Shown piece by piece: positions 1 through 9,085 of a DNA stretch of 64,000 nt. Origin of the DNA: Cymbidium sinense. Its lineage: Eukaryota > Streptophyta > Magnoliopsida > Asparagales > Orchidaceae. The stretch covers positions 74,077,817 through 74,141,816 of the forward strand of contig CM038220.1 in the NCBI GenBank assembly GCA_021442155.1, in the 5' to 3' direction. Each line of letters starts with the position of its first letter. Positions within the stretch are counted from its first letter, which is position 1. The position numbers and the translations under genes are program-made. Below the pieces are notes generated by a model, which searched no databases, had not been told where the DNA came from, and saw only the letters and a program-made list of their open reading frames with translations.

Positions 1-39
1 TTCTCTAATATGGAGATAAATTGCATCTTAAAATAGACT

Positions 40-425
40 CTCTAATCTTATCTAGAATTAACTTTTTCCCAGATTGCTCATTTTGCATTCTATCTCTAAG
101 TTCTCATCCATTTAAGCATATTTCTTAGCAAACTTTCTTTCTTATGTTTCTCTTTATTGGACATTCTCACCATAAGTCATTGCGGGTCTTACCATCTTAT
201 AAATTTTCCCTTAATGGGAACTTTTATCACATAATAGGCGGATGAATTCTCCAAAACCATCCAACGATTCTACTAATAATATCTCCATTATTTTGTGTTG
301 AACAATAGAGCCTAAATATAGATCTCTCTTATTCTTGGATAGCTCATAAAAAATATAAAATTTCTACAACTAAAATTCTATTCATTCTAGATTACCAGAT
401 TTAAATTTGGATAAAGACTTTCATC
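40..425 (-). mobile_element. RTE-clade LINE fragment (copy A), RT C-terminal part
   Basis: On the minus strand this segment is collinear with the reverse-transcriptase C-terminal half of the other RTE copies here. Position by position it matches about 20200-20640. It covers the region that elsewhere encodes the peptide RYLGSIVQNDGEIDG-like and the cysteine-poor thumb, but is full of small deletions and stops. The 3' end expected at the low-coordinate side (conserved terminal 200 bp and CAA tail) is absent. The copy is therefore truncated at both ends, or the rest was replaced by the unrelated first 40 bases. It is an old, inactive fragment. The family assignment rests on similarity to the better copies in this window. 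Confidence 0.75.
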
Positions 426-1186
426 CAATCTTTCAGCTCCTGAAGGAAACACTCTTCCTCACTCTTCCTCAAAACTCACGCAGCTAGTAAAATTTCAAGC
501 TTATCAGTGAAAAATTGAGATTCGTTCAAATTATCCATAGACAAGGTACAAGCTTTAATGTTTTTCTGTTATCTTTTATCCTAATAACTCCCAAATTCCA
601 AAGGTCCAACATGTCTTGCACGGCCTGTGCTTCCCTCACTGGTATCTTGTCCGATCAAAAACACCTAGCCAAACATTACAATATCAATAGATGGCATCGA
701 TGCTGTCATCCAAAGCACTCAGTTAAGCGGTCTCAGCTTGGAAAAGAATTCATAGGCAATAAAAACAAATATACAGCCTAAATGTTTTTGTTGAGATATA
801 CATGAGTTGAAAATGTAGTCAATATAGGAATTAAAAGATGTAAGTTGAGTTCATAACATAATAATAGTGACCCTCACCCATTAGTGTCACCTATTGAGTT
901 GATAGGCGTCCATTCACAAATATACTGTCCCAAATTGGGCCATCATGTCGGGTGATATAAGGAGAATAAATTTACATCTTAAAATAGATCTCTCTAAATA
1001 TATCATGTAATTTGTTATTATTGGAAAATCCCTAATTGAGATTTGATCTGAGTTCTTTTTAGAATAATCTAAGGGAATCTTCTATTTATGTTGTGAGATA
1101 TTTAGCATCTTGTTCCTTTCATACAGGATCAGGAGAATTTTCATAATTATATATTCTCCTATCCACCTCTCAGTGACCTCACAAGG
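426..1186. other. Unassigned stretch; short direct repeat only
   Basis: No gene recognised. The only structure noted is an approximately 36-bp imperfect direct repeat: positions 13-50 resemble positions 957-995, both containing CATCTTAAAATAGA. The 88-codon open frame at 515-781 matches no family I know and has no supporting context. Confidence 0.4.
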
Positions 1187-1715
1187 CCATCCCAGGCCAA
1201 AGCAATCATTCACAACAAATGGAAAAAAAGAAAAAAATATATTCAAGGAAGAAAGGTGAAGTTGAGGTGAATAAAGGAAGAGGCTCAAACGAGCTTCATT
1301 ACAAAAAATGAATATCAACAGTTACCTTTGTGGAGAAGCTCCAGTGCATAGAAGGAAAGAATAAAAAAGTACTCGAGCAAATCTTGGATAGCTCAGAAAA
1401 AATAAAAAATAGAAAATAGAAGGAAACTTGTTTCCTTACAGGGGTAGCAAATGGTTGCATAATGTCTTCTACATTCATGACAAAAACAAAGAGATTTATC
1501 TTCATCCATCTTTATCAAAGTTGTAACATTTACTCATCTCCTAATGCACTAAGAAATCTTCTCTGTACTCTCTTTTGGTTTGTTGAACATTTTGATTTTT
1601 GATCAGTTGTGTACATAGGCAGATCGTACTGAACCTTGAAACTGTGATTATTTTTATGGTCCGTCATATTCGCTCCTAAAGTTGAAGTCTACACAAATTA
1701 AGTTAGGCACACTCT
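1187..1715. repeat. LTR-like direct repeat R, left copy
   Basis: This segment is imperfectly repeated at 2465-2790 and, after an RTE insertion, at 4308-4535. Shared landmarks in order are CATCCCA(G/C)GCCAAAG, a GAAGG/AAAATATATTCAA block, a GGTTGCAT(A) block, AACAAAGAGATT, ACTCATCTCC, and a CACTCCTAAA/TTCGCTCCTAAA block near the end. The two copies flank a relict Gypsy integrase. That is the arrangement expected of two LTRs around a strongly deleted internal region. No TG...CA ends or primer-binding site could be fixed, so the LTR reading is an inference. Confidence 0.5.
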
Positions 1716-1744
1716 TTTTGTTCTTGGTGCTCTTAAATCACGCA

Positions 1745-2110
1745 TCATTGGATGATATTATGCAATGCAACACCAAAATGGTACATCAGATGGTCTTGAA
1801 AGGACTTTAACACATTCTGTGACTTTATATATTTGAGGGGGATAGCTTCAACCAATTTACAAAAATAATCATTTACATCAATAATAAATCTATGAGTCTT
1901 AAAAGGAGGGTCAATAGGACCAACTACATTCATATTGCAACTCTTTATCTTTTTTGCTCATGAGGACACGGTTGGGTGAAGCAAATTTGGAGACAAATGG
2001 ATAACCATGTTGTGAACCTGACATTGATGGCATTTATGTGCATGCTCGATTCAATCATGAACCAATGGTAAACCAAAAATATTCAAAGCACTTAATTTTA
2101 AGTTTCATCT
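1745..2110 (-). pseudogene. Ty3/Gypsy integrase relict
   Basis: Minus-strand translation shows the border between the integrase zinc-binding domain and the catalytic core. First comes KCHQCQVHNMVIH (the C-x2-C of the H2C2 finger with its usual QVH context), then NMNVVGPIDPPF, then HRFIIDVNDYF and LVEAIPLKYIKSQNV. The last three correspond to the integrase core around its first catalytic aspartate (family pattern GMDxxGPI...DYFTKWVEA). The open part is 1745-1933 (62 codons); the rest is joined across a frameshift. The rest of pol is missing, so this is a dead fragment. It lies between the two R repeats and probably represents the internal region of that element. Confidence 0.7.
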
Positions 2111-2464
2111 TAAGCTAAAACTGGTAGTCCACACAAAGTCTTCTATGCACATTGCCCATAATCTTAATGTCCCAATATGTGCTCTAAATTAGAGTTATTT
2201 TACAGGTCCGAGCTAATTTTTGGTGGCATCATATATGCGGAAAATGGAGCTGTTCAATGCTAGATGTTTTGATGAGATGCAATTAAAGACACATCAATGG
2301 TATGGCTAATTTATTAGTTAGTATCGCTTGTATATAAAATCTAAGAAAGAATCTAATATATTTAGGTGCTGTCAATGTTGTAGGAAATCAGTTCTTTGGT
2401 AATGATGCCCTTAAGTTTTGTATGGTGCTTTAGTTATTTTAGGGGGGAAAAAAACGATGGACTT

Positions 2465-2790
2465 TCCAACTGCATCCCACGCCAAAGTAACCATCCACAA
2501 TAAAGTGAAGGAAGGAAATATATTCAAAGGAAAAAAAAAGTTTGGGTGAAGCTGGAGAAGGGAGAAAGAGACTAAAGTTGCTATAAGAAGAACATCAGAA
2601 CTTTTTTGTCTAAAGAAGCTTTATCATATAAAAGGAATAAGGACTTACGGTTTAGATAACTCAAGATAGGAAGACGAAAGGGAAGCTTATTTTCTTACTA
2701 AGAGAAGCCAGAGGTTGCATATTTTCTTCTTGATTAGTAACAACAACAAAGAGATTAGGTTTATAATAATTTCAAAGAGGCAATCTTTAT
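2465..2790. repeat. LTR-like direct repeat R, right copy (first part)
   Basis: Imperfect copy of 1187-1540. It is interrupted after GGCAATCTTTA (2779-2789) by an insertion containing RTE copy B. The repeat resumes at GGTAATCTTTA (4308-4318). Confidence 0.5.
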
Positions 2791-2894
2791 AAGATTAATC
2801 TCTTCTTTGTTATCGCCAATCTAGAAAAAAATATGTAACCAAGTGCTTCTCATAATAAGAATATAAGCTTCACCTTGGTCTTCCTATCTCGAGT
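2651..2894. repeat. Inverted repeat, arms about 107 bp, about 31-bp spacer
   Basis: Positions 2651-2756 are the imperfect reverse complement of about 2788-2894 (roughly 80% by eye). Landmarks are AGATAACTCAAGATAGGAAG in the left arm and CTTCCTATCTCGAGTTATCT in the right arm. The left arm belongs to repeat R. The right arm is a backwards copy of R lying inside the RTE insertion, just before the inverted RTE 5' end. Confidence 0.75.
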
Positions 2895-4307
2895 TATCTA
2901 AGACTTCTCAATGTATTAAAAGATTCATGTCATAATATTCAACAAGTTTTACGCTAGTTGTCGACTACTTAATACAACACTCCATTTTTCTCATCTAGGG
3001 CTTGGGACCAAAAATGTACAAGAGTGTGCAAACTATAGAGGAATTTAGTTCAAGTTCCATTCATTAAAATTATAAGGGAGAGTAATTAAGCATAGGTTAT
3101 GACGTGATACAAAAGTTTTTCAATCCGAGTTTGGATTCATGTTGGTAGGTCAATTATGGATGCTATACAATGTTGAGAGGTTTGATGGAGAAGTATAGAG
3201 CGAATGAAAAGGTTTTTCATATGATATTTGTTGATTTAGAGAAAGAGTATGACAAAGTGCCAAGAGAAGTGCTATGGAGAGTTCTAGAAAAGAAATAAGT
3301 TAAAATTACTTATATTCAAGTCATGAAGGATATGTATACTGGAGTTGTTACTTATGTTCAAATACAAGGAGAATTGATCAAGTATTTTACTATTTCAATT
3401 GGATTACATCAAGGATCAGCTTTAAGCCTTTATCTTTTTGCTTAGTTATGAATGTTCTTACTAGATATTTACAGTAGGATGTACCTTAGTGTATAATTTT
3501 TGATTATGATATTCTTCTTATTGATAAGGCTATAGAGGGAGTTTAAGAAAAATTTGAACTATGGAGGTCAACCTTAGAGTCTAAAGGCTTTCGTTTGAGT
3601 AGATCTAAAACTAAATACATGGAGTATATTTTTAGTTATAGAAGATCTAGTGACATAGTTGTGAGAATGGGTGATCAAGTCATTAAAAAGAGTGAACATT
3701 TTAGATATCTTGGGTTTATCGTTCAAAATGATGGTGAAATAAATGGAGATGTTATTAGTAGAATTCAAATTGGATGTTTGAAGTGGAGGAATGCATCGGG
3801 TCTGTTGTGTGATAGGAAAGTACCTCTTTGAGTTAAATAAAAAATATATAAGATGGTGGTGAAACATGTAATGCTTTATGATGTTGAATGTTGTCCAATA
3901 AGAAGCATAAAATTATGTGTTTTAGAGATGAGAATGCTCAGGTGGGTGAGTGGCTTTACACTTGGAGACAAAGAGTGAACAAATATATTTGTGAAAAGGT
4001 TGGAGCTACGAAAGGTTGGAGTAGCTCCAGTGAAAAATAAGATTATAAGGAGTCGACTATAGATAGTTTAGTCACACAAAACGTCAACAATTTGATGACA
4101 TATATAGGAGAGTAAATGTATTAAATTCGACCTATTTTAATAAAGGTAGAGGTAGACCTAAAAAGACTTTAAAGTATAAAAATGACTATATATTTTATTG
4201 GAATTAAATGAGAATATGACCGTTAATAAGACAAAAAAGAGAAAGAGAAAAAGGATTCATATAGTTGACCCCACGTAGTAGGATAAAAGCTTGTTGTTGT
4301 TGTTGTT
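2895..4307 (+). mobile_element. RTE-clade LINE (copy B) with inverted 5' end
   Basis: From 3008 to 4307 the plus strand follows the RTE reverse transcriptase to the element's 3' end and a (TTG)n tail at 4291-4307. Positions 2895-3007 are the first 115 or so bases of the same family in reverse orientation: their complement starts GGTCCCAAGCCC and follows the 5' end of copy D (22863 downwards). About 1.5 kb between these two parts is missing. The whole insertion, with the backwards piece of flanking repeat at 2788-2894, sits between GGCAATCTTTA (2779-2789) and GGTAATCTTTA (4308-4318), a probable 11-bp target-site duplication with one mismatch. Many stops and frameshifts; inactive. Confidence 0.75.
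3547..4290 (+). pseudogene. RTE reverse transcriptase, C-terminal half (copy B)
   Basis: Reads [20 protein letters not shown], then the fingers/thumb-side peptide FRYLGFIVQNDGEINGDVIS, WRNASGLLCDRKVPL, EMRMLRWVSGFTLGDK and finally RKRIHIVDPT at the extreme 3' end. The cleanest stretch is 3595-3831 (78 codons). The YxDD-equivalent loop just upstream (about 3497-3530) is damaged. In this family the reading frame runs almost to the tail, leaving practically no 3' UTR. This is a decayed retrotransposon protein, not a host gene. Confidence 0.75.
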
Positions 4308-4535
4308 GGTAATCTTTACTCATCTCCAAATATATGATAAAACCTTCCAAATAATGCCTTTAAAGTTAGTGGAATATTTTAATTTCTATGTGACAATGGA
4401 TGTAAGTAGATCTCACTAAACAACGTAAATCTTGGTGTCCCTTTCTCTGTGTTTGGTCCTTTGCAGTTACCTAATGGAACCATTGTATTCACTCCTAAAT
4501 TTGACATTTCCATAATTCAAGTTAGATGCATTCAC
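4308..4535. repeat. LTR-like direct repeat R, right copy (second part)
   Basis: Continues repeat R after the RTE insertion. TACTCATCTCC at 4317-4327 matches 1531-1541, and CACTCCTAAATTTGAC-like sequence near 4491 matches the block near 1671. Confidence 0.45.
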
Positions 4536-5800
4536 TTTTCCCACAAATAGATGTTTCACATTCCTAATAGTTTTCTTGCAAGTGAACAATTCATGTTACA
4601 GTACAATTCATCATCAACATCATTGGCCATATGCAAATTATTTACAATATTTGTGATTCATTTATGATGATTGTTGCATGTGATGTTCTCCTATCACTTT
4701 TTGTCCACACCTTTAAGTCATAGTACCTTGAGTCTACCAATTTTCATTCAGATCAATTTTGAATTGATTGTATCTCCTGCCTTTTTAATGCAACTTCAAT
4801 TCTCTATTATCATGCACAAATTACTTATCTATATCTATGACAACTTATATATGTGCTACTCATAAATTCTCTAAAATACCATCATTTCACAGTCAACACT
4901 GCTTTTATAGCATCTATCATAATATTCTCATTATTTTCCGCTCAACATGGTAATTAGACACATAAGGGTGAAGTTACAATTCTATTCATGAACTAAATTG
5001 TTTTGTTCTTCAACAATCTTAATGTAGCCAGCCTTTTAATTTAAGAGGATGAAAATAATGAATAAAATGATGGTTTTGATGATCCCTAAACAAGTTGGAG
5101 CATTGATGTGTAGTAGTGAATATGGATAATAACAAACAATTAAAGGAGAAACAAGTTGATGATATACATTAAGTACAAAAAAAGGAGATACAACTTAGCC
5201 TCAGCTACATAATCGCTATTATATAAAATAAAGGCCAAAAATATTAAGAAAACAAATATGAATTAGAACAGAATGGAGAGTTTTGAAGACTTGCCATCGA
5301 GTGAAGAAGACTTTTCAGCTTCAAAACTGGCATTAATTTCCAACAGATTTGATCATAGGTTCCATTTGCTCTCTCAACTATTACAATTTAGTATAATTCA
5401 TTTGATTTCAACGCCTATAGTCTAGCTAAAACGTAATTAGTGGGAATTATACTTATATAACTGCCAATATTGACAACTCCAAAATACTTTCAATGTATAA
5501 GCAGATGTCAAGTAATCAGAGATTTAGTTATCTCGAGTATAAGAATATTTAAGCATTAACACTGCAGCTACTTCCCCCATCAAACAAATTAACTTACCTT
5601 TAGAAATTATACATTTAGTAAAACAAAAAATTTAAGAACTACCACAAAAGTGAGACGAGGGTTATAAAAATTTACTTAGTGAATTAAACTATGGTATATG
5701 AAAGAAGCATAAGTCACATACGAGCAGAATGCATGAATTTCAATTCAACTGCCAATGTTGGGAAACTAATAGGAACTTATTTGGAAATATTCTAGACAAC
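4536..5800. other. No gene recognised
   Basis: AT-rich sequence without a recognisable coding block. The missing 3' exons of the PP2C fragment would be expected on the minus strand here or further left; their conserved motifs (VSRAFGD-like, SDGLWD/KV-like) were looked for and not found. Confidence 0.4.
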
Positions 5801-6431
5801 CTGGCATGTTTGAGACAAATCCACCCCTTGTCTCAATATCACACCTCTCTTTGCTTGGTTCATGGTCAACTGTAATTTGTATTGCCTTTCCATCTGTTGC
5901 CAAAACTCCTCGTGAATCACCAACATTCGCTATCCAAAGCTTTGTTCTATCAATGAGAATGGCTGTAACAGCAGTAGATCCACCTCGTCCCAGTTCGGGA
6001 CTTTGAGAAAGAATTGCTTCGTCAGTCTTCTCATAGGCTTCTGAAATGGCTTTCTCTGGATGGGTCCAAAATTCATCCTAAAACAGAAATACAGAGCATG
6101 AGAATTTTGATGCTGCCATATTAAGTATTATAACCAAACAATTGACCATCATTGGTTGTGAAAGGCAAAATAAGTATTATCAAATGCCCACCTCTTTTAA
6201 GATATTATCAAACAAATGCTTCTGTAAGTATTGAGGCACTTTGTCTCCCAAGTGGCCATCAAAGATAGCAAATAAACCAACCTCATGCCCTTTCACATGT
6301 ACAAATTTGGCGACATGATAATCCTCCATTGGATGATTTGCCTTCCCTTTTAAAAGACTAAAGCCAAAGGTCACCCTCGCACGATCTTCTAAGCTTTTTC
6401 CTTTACCATTATCTGAGGAATGTCCTGTATT
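5801..6431 (-). CDS. Protein phosphatase 2C, two internal exons (partial gene)
   Basis: Two exons read cleanly on the minus strand. The first (6431-6192) has VTFGFSLLKGKANHPMEDYH and GLFAIFDGHLGDKVPQYLQK. The second (6077-5801) begins DEFWTHPEKAISEAYEKTDE and contains GRGGSTAVTAILID, LWIANVGDSRGVLA and DHEPSKERCDIETRGGFVSN. They are separated by a 114-bp intron with GT...AG ends (minus-strand GTGGGC...TTTTAG) in phase 0; the second exon ends at CCAG|GTTGTC. The DGH metal-binding motif and the GG-S-TA strand of PP2C are intact, and the sequence closely follows plant cytosolic PP2Cs that start their core with ANHPMEDYHVA. Known family role: Mn/Mg-dependent Ser/Thr dephosphorylation. The N-terminal exon and the exons for the last third of the domain were not found within the window. 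It is either a gene spread by transposon-filled introns or an isolated fragment. Confidence 0.85.
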
Positions 6432-6995
6432 CTAAAATGGCAAAAGAAACTTCAACTTGTAAAAGGTCATAGCAAAAAAAAATTTCCCTAATTTAAAATT
6501 ACAACACCCTACTAATGTCGTAAGTAAAATGATAATGCCATAGAAACCATATCCATATATCTTAGCAAAGATGATACTATATGACAACACCTTGCATATA
6601 ACAGCCCAATCCCAAACCAAGTATTAGGGAAAGTTCCATGTATTAGATACAACCTTTTAATAGTGATATTTGTGATGTGTTTGAATATTCACAATAGAGA
6701 AAAAAAAAATTCCTAGTATTATACAAAAATCAAAAGACATAAGATTTTTTTATGTGAAACAAGGGGAAAATTTCACATATCCTAGCCTAGTTATCCACTA
6801 GCGTGAATTAAAAATTACAAAGGGCACACTTTGAGGGAACTAGAGAAAGTGTTAGAGCAATGTAGTAGATATGAACAATGCAAGGCATTTCCTGTTGTGG
6901 TGGTGGGAGTCTATAGGTCTTTAAGTTGTCATAAAGCATTAGTATGCAGTAAGTTAGGTCTTATTCTAGATAGTAAGGGAAATCAAAAGACTAAT
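6432..6995. other. No gene recognised
   Basis: AT-rich flank of the PP2C exons on its upstream side. The open frames here (such as 6831-7040 plus) resemble no family I know. Confidence 0.35.
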
Positions 6996-7990
6996 AAGAC
7001 AATTGTCAAGCATCAATGCATGACAAATGTCGAATATTAGCAGGCATTAAGCAATGGATAATGAAGAATACTATAAGTAGGAGATGACAGACGATTGGCA
7101 TAGTCACTCTCCTCATAAGAAGATCAAGTGACTAAAAGATGACCATTGGGCATCAGTAGTTGATGAACATTGAATGTCAACCATTGGTAGGTATTTGGCG
7201 AAAGTAGATGAGGAACGGGAGATGGAACAAAATAAGGTGTCTTCTAAGGCAGATGTTAGACATCAATGGCTAACAGGAATAAAAAACCAATCCTTAGAAG
7301 CATCAAGCAATGAACGACATGGGATGGACGACGATCAAAGAGGCAATTCTCATGAATGGAGGAGAGATCAAATGACCTAAAAGACATGTCGGATGTCAAT
7401 GGCTAACAAACATCTAGCATCAATAGCTGATGAATGTCGAAAACCAACGAATGTTAGACATCGATAGCTGACAGACATCGGACATCAATCATTTGGCATT
7501 AAGCTATAATCGAAGAGAAACATAAGTACGTAACGATTGCATTATGCTCAATTGTTCTCTTGATAGAACGGAGAATCATAAACTGGGAAAACAAGCATCG
7601 ATCATCGATCGGCTTTGGGTGACAATTGATGAAAAACGTTGAAAGTCGAGCAATGGTTGAAGTTTTGCTCTATCATTCTCCTAATAGAAGGGTATATTGA
7701 ACAACTAAGATGGTAAGTGTTGGACATCAATGATTGATTATATTGAATGTTGGTGGGTGACAAACAATGATCGACAAAGAACATCAAAAGTAAATCAATA
7801 GTCAATGATCAATGGTCAGTCAATCCATTCTCTTGATAGATGTCAGTCCTTTTCTAGCATTGAGTGACAATAGTAATGAGAATTGATGTTGGTTGAAAAC
7901 TAGTACAAAGTGATGGTAATGGTAGTTGATGTTAGTTGACAACAAGTAACAGGTGGTGACAGTAGTGAGTGTCAATGTTGGTTGACAATC
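6996..7990. repeat. Degenerate short-motif repeat field
   Basis: A motif approximating GACATCAATGGCTGACAAA followed by TGTCGGA recurs irregularly across nearly 1 kb. Examples are near 7010, 7150, 7260, 7385-7440, 7440-7500, 7715, 7740-7800 and 7900-7990. The copies vary in sequence and spacing, which suggests an old tandem array expanded from a unit of 25-30 bp. No protein frame spans it; the 68-codon frame at 7174-7380 lies within the array and is probably incidental. Confidence 0.5.
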
Positions 7991-8692
7991 AACATTAATT
8001 ATCTTAGCCCAAAAATCATCTCCACCAGAAGTTGATCCTATTTACAAACTCTTAAAAATACATTATGATCATTTTTGCCAAAAATCTATCCATTCTATTG
8101 GATGATCTGAAAAAGTCTCACTTAATCATCTAATTTTTTTAGACAACTTAGCATCTTAATGATATTAGAATTGAATGAATTTGAGCTTCTTGAATTTGCT
8201 CATTTAAGCACTCATTTTAACAATAATCCCACAAATTTAGAAGATATTTGACTAAATAACCACTAAAAATTTCAATCATGCTTCTAAGTGCTCAGTCTAA
8301 TCTTATTTGGCCTTAAATCTAAGAGTTCATGATACATTTTGATTTGTCTAGCTATAAATTTGCTATAATTGGAGTTCAAATTATCTCAAAATCAATTTCT
8401 AAAGTTTTTGGTCCAAATGTTTGGAGATCTAAAAATTGCATAAAAAATCATTCTTAATCAAATAAATTTTTTAGTGGTGAATCAGCTGCCCCCCTCAAAA
8501 AATTACGTCTAAAATACTTTATATCATAAAGACTAGAAAGGTAAAATAAAAAATTTGAGAAAATTTTAAAGTGCAAAATTTGAAATGTCAAAAAATAGTC
8601 TCAAGGATTAGAGAGAAAACAATTTTTTCCCTAGCACAAGTTAGTATCTGAAAAATAAGCCAAAAACTATTATGCAAGAGATGTAATCAATT
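7991..8692. other. No gene recognised
   Basis: AT-rich sequence with no repeat or coding block that I could identify. Confidence 0.35.
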
Positions 8693-9085
8693 CTTCCTCT
8701 AAAAAGAATACGATTTCCCTTATTTGGAAGAATTTGAACCAAGGAGAAGCATCCAATGTTCAAAATTCTAGTGGCAAGGCTCCTATCTTCTTCCAAAAAA
8801 AAGGGTTGATTGTCAATTAGACAAAGTTGCATCAAGAAAAAGCATCTAAGGTTTATAATTTCAGAACTGAGACTCCAATCTTCATTCAAGAAGCCAATTA
8901 TCTTTGTTTGGATGAATTTGAACTTTGGAGACACATTTCAGGTTTATAATTCATGTGACAAGATTTTATCTTGTAGCAAGATTTCGTTCTTCCTCCAGAA
9001 AAGCGATCAACTAAAAACAATTAGATTAATTCGAACTAAAGAGAGATCAAAGTTTCTCACCCCAAGTACTAATTTTTCTCCAAAA
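8693..9085. repeat. Four imperfect tandem copies, 93-109 bp
   Basis: Units begin with CTTCxTxCA at 8693, 8787, 8880 and 8989. Each carries a run-on of the type GGATGAATTTGAACTTTGGAG, then a GTTTATAATTC-like block and a (G/C)AA(G/C)ACT-like end. Similarity between copies is low to moderate. The two antiparallel open frames here (8641-8934 minus, 8810-9088 plus) are explained by the repeat and are not proposed as genes. Confidence 0.5.

Noticed and set aside
515..781. 88-codon plus-strand frame
   Set aside because: No recognisable domain, no splice or promoter context, and flanked by transposon relics.
3574..3867. 97-codon minus-strand frame
   Set aside because: Antisense shadow of the RTE reverse transcriptase of copy B.
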